The notes: generated by a model from the letters alone, not told the origin. DNA of 64,000 bases from Blautia sp. (GCA_023667395.1 JAMPAC010000001.1:206680-270679); one strand, 5' to 3'. Counted from the stretch's first letter, positions 27,498 through 36,876 are shown. Translations and numbers: made by a program.

Positions 27498-30400
27498 CTA
27501 ATCCACGCTCTTCAAGGATTCCGTCATACTGATCCTCTCCAGCTTGCCGTTCATCAGCCGGTTTACCAGCCACGCAAACAGGTATGTCAGTACCACGCTG
27601 TAGAGGTAACTGACCGGACGCACCCGGATATCGAAAGCGATCATATCCACCTGGATCTCATTTATCACAAACCAGTGAAGCAGGCGTCCCAGGGGCAGCC
27701 CCACCACGATCCCCATGGCTGCCAGCACCATATTCTCACGGAAAACATAGGACGCCGTTTCCCCCTTATGGAATCCCAGAACCTTGATCGTGGCGATCTC
27801 ACGGATGCGCTCCGTAATGTTGATATTAGTCAGATTATACAGCACGATAAACGCCAGCCCCGCCGCGCAGGCAATGACGAACACCACGATCAGGTCAAGG
27901 CTTTTCATCATGCTGGAAAACCGCTCCATGGTATCTGCATTCACGGACACGCTGGCCACATCCTCCCATTTCATCAACGCCGCCGCGACCAGGTGCACAT
28001 CCGCGTCCTCCGGAATATTGAGATAAAGATTCCTGTAACCAGCCTCCTCGCCTGTCTGCTCCCTGTAAGTTTCATCGTTGATATAGACATAATTATAGAT
28101 AAAATTCTGGTTGATTCCCGACACCCTTGCGGTGATGGTCTGCATATCCTCATTCTGGAGCGTGACGGTATCTCCCACGGCGATTCCGAAAACCCCTGCA
28201 ATCTTATTCGTGATCACCATTTCGCCCGCTTCGGGAAATGCCAGCGGTTCCCCGTCTGCGGTATGCAGATCCAGGAATGACGTCATATCTGTCTCTTTAT
28301 CAAATGCCAGCAGATTGACCGACTTTCTGCCACTTTCCGTCACCAGGTCATAGGTGGTCTCATAAACCGGCACATACTGCCCGCCGTCCGCACCGATGGC
28401 ATCCCTGACGATCTCTTTTGTTTCATCCAGCGTTCCCTCAGCGATATCCTCGGAAAATAATACGTCCAGGTCGTAAATCTGTATCTCACCAAACTGCTGC
28501 GTAGCCACATCCGCAATGGAATCCTTGATGCCAAACCCCGTCACCAGAAGCGCCGTACACCCGCTGATTCCCATTACCATCATGACCAGCCTCTTCCGGT
28601 AGCGGAAAATATTCCGTATGGACACCTTTCTCAGGAAACCCAGACGTTTCCAGATAAATGATACATATTCCAGGAATACTCTCTTTCCCGCCTTCGGCGA
28701 TTTCGGCCTCATCAGCTGCGCCGCCACCTCTTTCAGTTCCATGCGGCATGACAGCCATGTGGTGCCCACGGAACAGAGGATGGAAACAAACAGGGAAATG
28801 GCCGCAAGCTTCCAGTCAAACACATAGACCAACGTATCCACCCGGTACATGATACGGTATGCTGCCCAAAGAACCTGGGGAAACAACCAGGTTCCTCCCG
28901 CATAACCAATGATACAGCCGAGCACTGCAGCCGAACCGGAGTAGAACATATACTTGGACATGATGACCCTCTCGCTGTAGCCCAACGCCTTGAGCACACC
29001 GATCTGTGTCCTCTGTTCCTCCACCATACGGTTCATGGTGGTAATGCACACCAAGGCCGCCACCAGGAAAAAGAACACAGGGAAAATATTGGCGATTCCT
29101 TCCACGATAGTGGAATCATTTTCAAAACACGCATACCCTATATTCGTGTCACGACCAAGCAGATAGCTGTCAGGCGGCTCCAGATCCGCTATCTCCTGCT
29201 CCGCATCGTCAATCTCCCTCTGGGCATCTGCAATCTTCTCGTCAAACTCCCTCACGCCGTCTTCATATTCTGCCAGGCCGTCCTCATACTCCGCCTGCCC
29301 GTCCGCCAGTTCCTGCTCCTTTTCCGCGATCGTCCGCTCCGCATCCTCTATCTCTTTTCTGGCGTCGGCAAGCTGTTTCCTACCATCTTCAATCTGTTCC
29401 TTGGCTTCCTCCAGCGCCGCCCTGCCATCGGCAAGTTCCCTCTGGGCTTCTTCCAGCTGCTTCCTGCCGACCTCCAGTTCCCGCCAGCCCGCTTCGATCT
29501 GTTCCGCCCCCCTCAGCAGCTGCTGCTCATAAGCCGCAAGCGTGGACAATCCCTCCGTAATGGCGCTGCGCTGCTGCTCGATCTGTTCGAATCCTGCCCG
29601 GATCCCTGCCTCGCTTTCCAGGAGCATCTCCATCTGCCCGGTCAGTTCCTCAGGCACAGCGCTTTCGCCATATGCATCGATCATCTTCTGAAGATTCTCC
29701 CGCGCCAGAGCCAACATGGCTCCCTGAGACCGCAATTCCTCTTCCGCCTTGTCAAGTTCCTGCATACCAGCCGCCGCATCCGCCCCAAGAATCGCTTTCT
29801 GCTCCTCAAACTGCTTTCTCCCGGCCTCCAGTTCCCTGTCAGCCGCTGTCAGGTCTATACTGCCCTGACTCACTTCGTCAAAGCCTTTCCTTACTTCCTC
29901 CTCCCCATCCGCAAGTTCCCTCTCCTTATCCGCTATCTCCCTTTCACCGTCGGCAAGTTCCTTTTCCTTATCCGCCACGGTTTTTCGCGCGTCTTCTAAC
30001 TCCTTTCGGGCATCTGCCAGCTGCCTCTCCCCATCTTCCAGCTGTTCCCGTGCGTCTTCCAGTTCCTCCCGCGCATCCGCAAGTTCTTCCTCTGCGTCCG
30101 CTTTCTCCGTCTCAAATTCCTCTTTTGCATCCGCAAGTTCTTCCTCCGCATCCGCAAGAATCCTCTGATACCGCATGTCCGCAGCCTGGGAAGCACAATC
30201 CTCCCAGACGGCCTCTTTCTCCTCAATGAAATCCTTGTATGTATCACTGTACAGGGAAAACCCTTCCGCAAATTTGACATAGATCTCCGTATAATAATCC
30301 ACATCAAAGCCCTCATAGGGCAGATAGATAAAGCCGCTGACCTTGCCCGTCCCCAGGGAAGTATTTCCCCGCTCATACTGAATATAGAGAGGCGACTGTA

Positions 30401-30911
30401 CAATGCCTACAATGGTATATTCCCTGCGGGCAAAATGTTCCAGATCCTCCTCCGCGTTATTTTCGGACAGCAGCAATGCCTCCCCGATACTTTCTTCCGT
30501 AAAGACATTGGCATCCACCACGCACTCCTCGGCGTTCTCAGGCATTCTCCCTTTCAGAACCACCAGCCTGTTCAGTTCCTCCGTGATGCTGTGAACCTTT
30601 GCCACACTCTCATTCCCCGCAGCATCCTGAAAAATGATGTCAAAAGAGACCGCACCCTCCGCCCCCAGCACACCCTCCTGCTGCCTCAGATACGCTGCCT
30701 CCTCCTCTTCAAACCCCATGGTGGACAACAGCCGGAAATCGTAGAATTCCTGCTCTTCAAGGTAATTCCCCGTGGTCGTCACCATAGCGTCCCTGGTCAC
30801 CTTGAGACCTGCAAAAAAACCCACGCCTAACGCCACTATTGCAAGGATTGCAATAAATCGTCCGAAACTTTCTTTAATTTCCCGTAATGTCGATTTCCAG
30901 ATTGTTTTCAT
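27498..30911 (-). CDS. FtsX/MacB-type ABC permease with a very long coiled-coil insert
   Basis: 1137 residues. A first membrane helix at ~18-38 (FIAILAIVALGVGFFAGL) is followed by an extracellular domain, then ~340 residues (about 245-585) of Glu/Lys/Ala heptads built from variants of ELADARKELEDA. After that come three helices, another extracellular domain and three C-terminal helices, giving two FtsX domains. It partners with the ATPase at 30919. Such exporters act on lipids, peptides or cell-wall regulation. The coiled coil probably reaches through the cell wall. Specific function is unknown. Confidence 0.88.
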   Translation of the reverse strand: MKTIWKSTLREIKESFGRFIAILAIVALGVGFFAGLKVTRDAMVTTTGNYLEEQEFYDFRLLSTMGFEEEEAAYLRQQEGVLGAEGAVSFDIIFQDAAGNESVAKVHSITEELNRLVVLKGRMPENAEECVVDANVFTEESIGEALLLSENNAEEDLEHFARREYTIVGIVQSPLYIQYERGNTSLGTGKVSGFIYLPYEGFDVDYYTEIYVKFAEGFSLYSDTYKDFIEEKEAVWEDCASQAADMRYQRILADAEEELADAKEEFETEKADAEEELADAREELEDAREQLEDGERQLADARKELEDARKTVADKEKELADGEREIADKERELADGEEEVRKGFDEVSQGSIDLTAADRELEAGRKQFEEQKAILGADAAAGMQELDKAEEELRSQGAMLALARENLQKMIDAYGESAVPEELTGQMEMLLESEAGIRAGFEQIEQQRSAITEGLSTLAAYEQQLLRGAEQIEAGWRELEVGRKQLEEAQRELADGRAALEEAKEQIEDGRKQLADARKEIEDAERTIAEKEQELADGQAEYEDGLAEYEDGVREFDEKIADAQREIDDAEQEIADLEPPDSYLLGRDTNIGYACFENDSTIVEGIANIFPVFFFLVAALVCITTMNRMVEEQRTQIGVLKALGYSERVIMSKYMFYSGSAAVLGCIIGYAGGTWLFPQVLWAAYRIMYRVDTLVYVFDWKLAAISLFVSILCSVGTTWLSCRMELKEVAAQLMRPKSPKAGKRVFLEYVSFIWKRLGFLRKVSIRNIFRYRKRLVMMVMGISGCTALLVTGFGIKDSIADVATQQFGEIQIYDLDVLFSEDIAEGTLDETKEIVRDAIGADGGQYVPVYETTYDLVTESGRKSVNLLAFDKETDMTSFLDLHTADGEPLAFPEAGEMVITNKIAGVFGIAVGDTVTLQNEDMQTITARVSGINQNFIYNYVYINDETYREQTGEEAGYRNLYLNIPEDADVHLVAAALMKWEDVASVSVNADTMERFSSMMKSLDLIVVFVIACAAGLAFIVLYNLTNINITERIREIATIKVLGFHKGETASYVFRENMVLAAMGIVVGLPLGRLLHWFVINEIQVDMIAFDIRVRPVSYLYSVVLTYLFAWLVNRLMNGKLERISMTESLKSVD

Positions 30912-30918
30912 TGATCCG

Positions 30919-31623
30919 TTACCACTCTATCTCATCTATATCCACGATCCTGTCGTTTTTCACCATGCTGACCACCGTGCCGCTCTTCACGGTAATAATC
31001 CTGTCTGCCATGGCCGTCAGCGCCTGATTGTGGGTAATGACCACCACTGTCCGGCCTTTCTGCCTGCAGGTATCCTGAAGCAGCTTCAGAACCGCCTTTC
31101 CGGTATTATAGTCCAGCGCCCCCGTAGGCTCGTCACAGAGCAGAAGCTTGGGATTCTTCGCCAACGCCCTGGCAATGGCCACCCTCTGCTGTTCGCCTCC
31201 CGAAAGCTGGGCAGGAAAATTGTTCATCCTGTCCTTCAGCCCCACCTCCTGAAGCACCTGGGCCGCATCCAGTGGCTCCCTGCAGATCTGCGCCGCCAGT
31301 TCCACATTCTCATGAGCCGTCAGATTCTGCACCAGATTATAAAACTGGAATACAAACCCAATATCATACCGCCGGTAATCGGTCAGCTGCTTTTTATTGT
31401 AGGCGGAGATTTCCTGCCCGTCCAGCATGACGCGCCCGCTGGTCAGGCTGTCCATTCCCCCCAGGATATTCAATATGGTGGTTTTCCCGGCTCCGGAGGC
31501 CCCCACGATGACGCAGAACTCTCCCTGCTGGATCTCAAAATTCACATCCCGGAGCGCCAGGATCTCCACCTCGCCCGTCCGGTATATCTTCTTCACATTC
31601 TCAAACGTTACAAACGCACTCAT
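30919..31623 (-). CDS. ABC transporter ATP-binding protein (LolD/MacB class)
   Basis: 234 residues with Walker [11 protein letters not shown]-loop FVFQFYNL, signature [15 protein letters not shown], Walker [13 protein letters not shown] and H-loop ITHNQ. This is the MacB-type ATPase for the FtsX-like permease seven bases downstream. The start [10 protein letters not shown] is preceded by AGGAATCGGA; an upstream frame extension lacks a start signal. Confidence 0.95.
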   Translation of the reverse strand: MSAFVTFENVKKIYRTGEVEILALRDVNFEIQQGEFCVIVGASGAGKTTILNILGGMDSLTSGRVMLDGQEISAYNKKQLTDYRRYDIGFVFQFYNLVQNLTAHENVELAAQICREPLDAAQVLQEVGLKDRMNNFPAQLSGGEQQRVAIARALAKNPKLLLCDEPTGALDYNTGKAVLKLLQDTCRQKGRTVVVITHNQALTAMADRIITVKSGTVVSMVKNDRIVDIDEIEW

Positions 31624-31661
31624 TCCGATTCCTGCTGCCTTTCCTCTTTGTGGTTTATTCC

Positions 31662-31667
31662 AGTATA
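31662..31667 (-). promoter_or_regulatory. Putative extended -10 promoter of the ABC-aguAB operon
   Basis: On the minus strand TATACT is preceded by TGT, an extended -10 element. No good -35 box is present. It lies about 39 bases before the ATPase start and just past the terminator of the upstream gene. Confidence 0.4.
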
Positions 31668-31692
31668 ACATATTTTCTGTTTGAAATTTATT

Positions 31693-31724
31693 AAAAAACA
31701 GGAAACTCTTGAAAAGTTTCCTGC
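31693..31724 (-). terminator. Intrinsic terminator of the HEPN-like/ATPase unit
   Basis: On the minus strand CAGGAAACT, a seven-base loop and AGTTTCCTG form a perfect 9-bp stem followed by TTTTTT. It lies 25 bases past the stop of the 892-residue protein. Confidence 0.85.
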
Positions 31725-31748
31725 TTCATTTAACAAACATTTACACAC

Positions 31749-34427
31749 TTATTTGGTCACCAATAATGAAACCAACTTAACCCCGCCGCGTCTGGATTTA
31801 TTGTAGCCCAAGGCATAACGTATACTTTCCGAAATATAATATTCGCCATCCGCTTCTTTAAGATAACCAAAACGTTCCAGATTCCGTTTGTCTTCGATTC
31901 CCAATTTGTCCATCACATTATCCTGCAAAGGCACTTGTTTATCTTTCTGCTCTATTTCCTGTAATTTTCGAAAACTGCTCTGCAACTGATAAATTTCCTT
32001 TTCGACTTCGCCAAACTTTTCCCTTGAGCACTCTCGGATTGCCTGTTTCATATCGTCCGGAAACAAGAAACGATCCTGAAAAGCAAGCAGCTTATCATTC
32101 AATTCATATCCCGCAGCATACTCCATAAACCGCACAATATCTCTTGCCTGCAGCTGTCCATTAAAATCAGACAATGAAGCCAGAACCCACCGTACAGTGT
32201 ATGCCTGATTGGAACTGTTTTGCCCCATTTTAACTCCCCATACTTTGGCAAGATCCTCCTCAATCATATCCCTTCCAGCCTCTTCTACCAGTATGGGGTT
32301 ATCTCTCCAGTGCACTCCGCTTACATTACCTGCCCGATCAGCTAGTTTTAATGCTAATTGTAAAGCATCTTTCTGAGTCCAATTCAATTCATACCGCACA
32401 TATTGACTGCGGAACTGTTCAAAATTCGTACCTATGGATAACTCGGCAATGTCCTTTCTCAGAAAAACGATAATCCCCACATTATTCCCCTGCTGTTCTG
32501 TCAGGAAATTGATAGTTCCCCTACACAGTGTTCTGATACCACATTTTTGCACAATATCTTTTTCAAAATCTTCAAAGATATTTTCCAGGCCATCAAATAA
32601 AAATATAATCTTGCGATTCTGTTTTTTCAGATTTTCCTGCAATTCCTCCCATGAAAATATTTTCTCAAACATTCCCAAAATCAATTTCTGCCAAAATGTG
32701 TGCCACCCTTGCTCATCCAGCCTTTGCTTAATTGCGTTTTTGACGAGGTTGGTATTTTCCATCAGAAAATCACTGCCAAATTTCATCTGTGAAATATCTT
32801 TGTTGCATTTTTCTCTGCACAAAGTCAATATCTCACCAATTCCTGTTCTATCTTCACTGCACAAAACCGGACAAATCAGTGTCTCTGTTCCTTGCTCTGA
32901 TTTTTCCCCTATCATTGCCAGAAATTTCTCCCATGTCTGCGCTTTTAACATTTGCAAATAAAGATATGTCTTTCCCGAACCTTTTGCCCCCAGAATATTT
33001 ATCCTAGGAATATCTTCTGAAAAATCTCCAAGCTGACGGACTGCCCTGGTAGTTAGCATATTAGATATATCCCCGCCTTCAGCCGCAATGCTTTTTTCAC
33101 AAATCTCATGCAATGCTTTGCGGAATTTCCTAATCTGCTGTCTGTCATATTCCTTAACCGGCATATTTTGACTTTCAAAAATTTTAGCGACAATTCCGCT
33201 ATCTTTCAGAGGTTTTGTCGTATTTCTTGCTAAGTCCAGACTTTTGCATATCTGCTCTAAATCACCAAGATGAATTAAAGCTTCGTTATACGCCAGTTCT
33301 TCTATTCTGTCTGCCATCTGGATATCCCCTGCCACATCATCCCCATCTGATATTCCATCCTCCTGTAAAAGCAGATGATATGCATTATCTCTATCTTCTC
33401 CCCAGAACACATCATTCTTCACCATTGTAAAGAATATTTTCTTCACAGCAGAATCATTTCCCTTTTGCTTTCTTAATTCTCTGAGAACCAGGTTCGTTCC
33501 ACTGACAGACTGCAGGGAAGTTGAACTGATCAAATATTTGTCTACCCTTGGATCAAATAAAAAAGGGGACGAATATTCGCTGAACCCCGCTCTCAAATCT
33601 ACAAATACCGCATCAACATCAAGGCATTTCCCAATCTGTGCAAGCGTATCAGCAATAATATATTTATTAGTCTCACCTGCCATAATACGTTCCGGATTGG
33701 AATAAACATCCAACATCTGATTCTCCTCACGATATGTCGGTAGAAAGTACTGTGCAAGTTCCAATTTCTCTCCTTGAAATACAAGAGATGAACGTCCTAC
33801 AAGGCGGCTGATGTCTTCTACAATATCTTTTTTGTTTCCCTTAGCCCCAATAATCGCCAGAACATCCAGATAGCTGATTGTATAATGATTATTTTTCCGC
33901 CCCAGCCATGTTAATCCCGGCGCCTCCGTGTCTCCATCCACAATCAAAACCTTTTTGCCGCTTCCATAAAGATTCATCATCTCCCGAACAGCTGCAATTA
34001 AAGTAAGCGTTCTTCCAACTCCACCTTTATAAGAATGAAATGCAACTACCGGAATGTCCAACTCATCCAATTCTGGAGGTTCTACACTGTCCGCATCTGA
34101 CACATAGGAAAAATCCTTAAACAAGGGAAACGGTTTTACGATCCTTTCATTTGTTGCTTCCTCTATATAAACCTGCATCGTTGTCTGCGTAACCGGAATT
34201 TGTATCATGTTGGCCTCTGTGTCAAAATATTGTTTCAGAAGCCCTTTCAGATATCTTTTTGCATCCTCTTGTATCTCCGCAGACATCGATTTAACATATA
34301 TGACTGCCTCCGTGCTGAAAACATCAACCTTTATCCACTGTGTCGGCCAATCATTCCTGTGCAGCAGTAATCTTCTTTCAATATCATGCCATGTATATAG
34401 CACCAATGCCTCATAGTCCATCTGCAT
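31749..34427 (-). CDS. Double P-loop NTPase: KGGVGR-type ParA-like domain plus AAA-type domain
   Basis: 892 residues. Residues 1-120 are an uncharacterised alpha/beta region. A ParA/MinD-like domain follows, with the variant P-loop HSYKGGVGRT (131-140) and VDGDTEAPGL (163-172). After a helical linker there is a second P-loop ILGAKGSGKT (478-487) and Walker B IIFLFDGLEN (607-616), then a helical tail of STAND/AAA character and a C-terminal winged-helix-like end. ParA-like proteins with KGGVGR occur in bacterial conflict systems. Its start follows the HEPN-like gene by two bases behind AGGAGG. The pair is AT-rich against the neighbourhood and carries its own promoter and terminator. Function is inferred, not known. 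Confidence 0.75.
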   Translation of the reverse strand: MQMDYEALVLYTWHDIERRLLLHRNDWPTQWIKVDVFSTEAVIYVKSMSAEIQEDAKRYLKGLLKQYFDTEANMIQIPVTQTTMQVYIEEATNERIVKPFPLFKDFSYVSDADSVEPPELDELDIPVVAFHSYKGGVGRTLTLIAAVREMMNLYGSGKKVLIVDGDTEAPGLTWLGRKNNHYTISYLDVLAIIGAKGNKKDIVEDISRLVGRSSLVFQGEKLELAQYFLPTYREENQMLDVYSNPERIMAGETNKYIIADTLAQIGKCLDVDAVFVDLRAGFSEYSSPFLFDPRVDKYLISSTSLQSVSGTNLVLRELRKQKGNDSAVKKIFFTMVKNDVFWGEDRDNAYHLLLQEDGISDGDDVAGDIQMADRIEELAYNEALIHLGDLEQICKSLDLARNTTKPLKDSGIVAKIFESQNMPVKEYDRQQIRKFRKALHEICEKSIAAEGGDISNMLTTRAVRQLGDFSEDIPRINILGAKGSGKTYLYLQMLKAQTWEKFLAMIGEKSEQGTETLICPVLCSEDRTGIGEILTLCREKCNKDISQMKFGSDFLMENTNLVKNAIKQRLDEQGWHTFWQKLILGMFEKIFSWEELQENLKKQNRKIIFLFDGLENIFEDFEKDIVQKCGIRTLCRGTINFLTEQQGNNVGIIVFLRKDIAELSIGTNFEQFRSQYVRYELNWTQKDALQLALKLADRAGNVSGVHWRDNPILVEEAGRDMIEEDLAKVWGVKMGQNSSNQAYTVRWVLASLSDFNGQLQARDIVRFMEYAAGYELNDKLLAFQDRFLFPDDMKQAIRECSREKFGEVEKEIYQLQSSFRKLQEIEQKDKQVPLQDNVMDKLGIEDKRNLERFGYLKEADGEYYISESIRYALGYNKSRRGGVKLVSLLVTK

Positions 34428-34429
34428 TT

Positions 34430-34849
34430 CTACCTCCTCGCCTCACAATCATGTAACAGTGATAATGTTTGCTTTAAATTATTTTCAACAATCTGTTCCA
34501 AGGCTTCTCCCTCTCTGCAGCGAATACCATATCTCCACATCTCATGGTATCGGGAAGCATCTATTGTTTCGCCATCCAATGCACTGTGCAAATCAGGAAA
34601 CATATTACATTTCTGTTCTAATCCTATCCTTTTCAGCAGCTTCTGTAAATCATGTTTTAAATTCCTGTCATCGTTTGACAGTTTTGTATAAATGAAATAA
34701 TTTTCATTCACTAATAGCTGGTATTTTACCCCACATTCAACTGCATAAAAAAGCAATAATCTGCGAGCGCAATTATCCTCGATTTTTCCCGCCACTGCTT
34801 CCTGTCTGTTTCTGCTCCTCAATAATTCAGTTGAACGAACGTCCAGCAT
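34430..34849 (-). CDS. Small HEPN-like helical protein
   Basis: 139 residues, all-helical by appearance. LLLFYAVECGVKYQLL, KHDLQKLLKRIGL and ASRYHEMWRYGI match the order and character of HEPN-domain helices. The usual HEPN RNase motif (Arg, four to six residues, His) is not clearly present; RNLKH has only three residues between. It may therefore be a non-catalytic or diverged HEPN. RBS AGAGGA precedes the ATG. It is translationally coupled to the large NTPase, so the two probably work as a pair (effector or sensor plus ATPase). Confidence 0.6.
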   Translation of the reverse strand: MLDVRSTELLRSRNRQEAVAGKIEDNCARRLLLFYAVECGVKYQLLVNENYFIYTKLSNDDRNLKHDLQKLLKRIGLEQKCNMFPDLHSALDGETIDASRYHEMWRYGIRCREGEALEQIVENNLKQTLSLLHDCEARR

Positions 34850-34879
34850 AATCGTTCCTCTTTCCGCTATCTTTTCCTA

Positions 34880-34908
34880 ATTTTAACATAGAAGCCAATC
34901 GAGCACAA
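34880..34908 (-). promoter_or_regulatory. Putative promoter of the HEPN-like/ATPase unit
   Basis: On the minus strand TTGTGC (34903-34908), a 17-base spacer and TAAAAT (34880-34885) with a TG extension upstream. It lies ~30 bases before the small gene and gives the pair an independent promoter. Confidence 0.5.
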
Positions 34909-34916
34909 CCCACACT

Positions 34917-35702
34917 TCACAACCGCCCTGCCTGCATGGCAAGCACATAATCCGCCGTATTCTCCCCGGCTTCCCGCCCCACTATATTATAGGCTTCCTG
35001 AAAATAATGGAAGTCATCCTTCATCAAACCCCGCTCTTTCATCTTTGCAAGGGATTCAGACACCATCACCACATTTTCATTCGTCCGGGCGATTTCATCC
35101 TGCGCCGCCATGATCTCACTGTAATCCTGCCCCCCGGAACCGTTATAATGTCCTATCCTGACCAGAAAACACTTCTCAATCCCTGCCTGCAGCATATGAT
35201 CCAGCATACGTTCAAACTCCGCGCGGTACTGCTCCCCCGGCTTGGCGATATCGCCGTCCGACTCCCCCTGGCACCAGAGCATGAATTTATGCCTGACAGA
35301 AAAATGATTATCCTGCAGAAAGTCTACTGCCGCTTCCAGCCTTGCTGTGGCGTCTTGTAAAAATATGCCGCCCGACTGCCACTGGTCGATCCTGCTGCCG
35401 CCCTTTGACGCCGATACTCCCACAATGGGAACGCCGGTCTTTATATAATAGACATTGGCAAAAGCCGTCACCATGGAGCCCGTCTTCATATGACCGTCAT
35501 CAATGCCGCCCGGACGGTTTTCAAAGCGCCCGAATGGTTCTTCCATCACATATAATCTATCCGGATCCGATACCGCCCGGTATTCGTATCCCGCGCCATC
35601 CAGCAATCTGGGCGCTCCCTGGCAATGCTCCTGTGTCACAATGCCCCGTCCCGCCATATTGGACTGGCCCATGAACAGAAATAAATCAATTGTTTTTCCC
35701 AT
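34917..35702 (-). CDS. SASA-family carbohydrate acetylesterase (sialate O-acetylesterase-like)
   Basis: 261 residues, SGNH-type hydrolase. Ser14 sits in LFMGQSNMAGRG. The oxyanion-site segment is WCQGESDGD and the DxxH pair is in KDDFHYFQEAYN. The family removes acetyl groups from sialic acids or plant polysaccharides. No signal peptide is present, so it is cytoplasmic. Its start overlaps the end of the ApbE gene by 17 bases with AGGAAAGGA in front. No sialic acid catabolic genes are nearby, so plant acetyl-xylan-type substrates are equally possible. Confidence 0.85.
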   Translation of the reverse strand: MGKTIDLFLFMGQSNMAGRGIVTQEHCQGAPRLLDGAGYEYRAVSDPDRLYVMEEPFGRFENRPGGIDDGHMKTGSMVTAFANVYYIKTGVPIVGVSASKGGSRIDQWQSGGIFLQDATARLEAAVDFLQDNHFSVRHKFMLWCQGESDGDIAKPGEQYRAEFERMLDHMLQAGIEKCFLVRIGHYNGSGGQDYSEIMAAQDEIARTNENVVMVSESLAKMKERGLMKDDFHYFQEAYNIVGREAGENTADYVLAMQAGRL

Positions 35703-36777
35703 TCCTTTCCTGAACCTCCACCACATTCACAGTCATATCGCCATATTCACTTTGCAGGGAAAACCTGGCTTCCATGCCTTCCGTGATATAAATATTCCCA
35801 TCTTCCATAACCAGGATCATATCAAAGTCCCCCTGCTGCCTCCAGTAATCTTCCGCCCTCTCCCTGCCCATCACAAAAAGAGCGGTGGAAAGAGCGTCGC
35901 ACCGTTTTCCTTCTCCGGCGATAACCGTCACCGAAGCCACCCCGTTATCCACGGGATATCCTGTGGCGGGATCCATGATATGCCCATACCGTTTGCCGTC
36001 CTCGCCGATAAAGTACCGCTCATAACTTCCCGATGTGACCACCGCCGCGTCCGCCACCCGGATCACCCCCAGCATCCCGTCGGAAAAAGGACTTTTCAGT
36101 CCCACCCGCCAGTAACTGCCGTCGGGCTTGGCGCCGATGGCCTGAATATTTCCGCCGATATCCAGCAGGGCAGAGGAAACGCCGTTCTCCTGTAACGCCT
36201 GCGCTGCTTCGTCGCCTGCGAATCCCTTTCCCACGGCTCCCAGATCCAGCATGGTACCGGCATCCAGGGAAAGTTCCCCCTTTTCCAGGCATACCCGGTC
36301 ATATCCCACATATTCCAGAAGTTCCCCGATCTCCGTTTGGGAGGGTACGCGGTTCTCCCCCGTGGTAAATCCCCATGCCATGAGAACCGGATAGATTGTG
36401 GGTTCCAGGGCTCCGCCTGTGTCTTCCGCCATTTCAAGGGCAAAGGCGACCAGCTTTTCCGTCTCCCCGCTCACGGCCACAGGCTGCCCATTGCTGTGGT
36501 TGACCGCATAAATATCGCTGCCCGCATCCGTGACAGACCACAGGCTTTCCAGTTCCGCGATCCGATTCTCCGCCTCCAGGAGGGCATGTTCCGCATTAGC
36601 TCCGTAGGCGGTAAAGGTCATATAGGTGTCCATGGCAAAAAAGGACTCCGAATACGCTTTCCTGTCGCTGCCGGACAGGGCGGAGCAGGCGGTAAGACTG
36701 ACAAATATGGGAAACGTCAGAAATATCGTTTTTATAATCTGTTTTTTGTTCTTCCAGTCAGCCAACCCTTTTCCCAT
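35686..36777 (-). CDS. apbE: FAD:protein FMN transferase lipoprotein
   Basis: 363 residues from ATG 36777. A signal peptide (IIKTIFLTFPIFVSLTAC) with lipobox LTAC marks a lipoprotein. Flavin-transferase motifs are MDTYMTF, EPTIYPVLMAWGF, LDLGAVGKGFAGDEAA, SGSYERYF and HIMDPATGYP. It attaches FMN to a Thr in exported flavoproteins such as RnfG/NqrC or extracellular reductases. An upstream start at 36870 lies before the predicted promoter start site and is rejected. The ribosome site at 36777 is poor, so the exact start is uncertain. Confidence 0.88.
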   Translation of the reverse strand: MGKGLADWKNKKQIIKTIFLTFPIFVSLTACSALSGSDRKAYSESFFAMDTYMTFTAYGANAEHALLEAENRIAELESLWSVTDAGSDIYAVNHSNGQPVAVSGETEKLVAFALEMAEDTGGALEPTIYPVLMAWGFTTGENRVPSQTEIGELLEYVGYDRVCLEKGELSLDAGTMLDLGAVGKGFAGDEAAQALQENGVSSALLDIGGNIQAIGAKPDGSYWRVGLKSPFSDGMLGVIRVADAAVVTSGSYERYFIGEDGKRYGHIMDPATGYPVDNGVASVTVIAGEGKRCDALSTALFVMGRERAEDYWRQQGDFDMILVMEDGNIYITEGMEARFSLQSEYGDMTVNVVEVQERNGKNN

Positions 36778-36847
36778 ACCGGAACACCAGCTTTCTGTAT
36801 CCTTTACGCGTCTTTGTCCGTCGCCTGCGGGAATTTTTTCAATATCT

Positions 36848-36876
36848 ATTTTACCGCAGCCGCTGTTCAATGTCTA
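36848..36876 (-). promoter_or_regulatory. Putative promoter of apbE
   Basis: On the minus strand TAGACA (36871-36876), a 17-base spacer and TAAAAT (36848-36853). The expected start site falls near 36841, about 65 bases before the apbE ATG. Confidence 0.55.

Noticed and set aside
27114-28280. A 388-codon open frame on the plus strand
   Set aside because: It lies entirely opposite aguA and the FtsX-type permease gene, both with clear motifs. The His/Arg/Gln-rich composition is typical of antisense frames in this codon usage.
29200-30200. Possible CRISPR-like or tandem repeats suggested by the repeated CTCC/CTTCC pattern
   Set aside because: The periodicity is heptad coding repetition in the coiled coil, not direct repeats with unique spacers. 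No CRISPR array was seen anywhere in the window.
29672-30229. Proline-rich 185-codon plus-strand frame resembling a repeat protein
   Set aside because: It is the reverse of the Glu/Ala/Lys coiled-coil repeats in the permease; Pro/Ser richness comes from complementing those codons.
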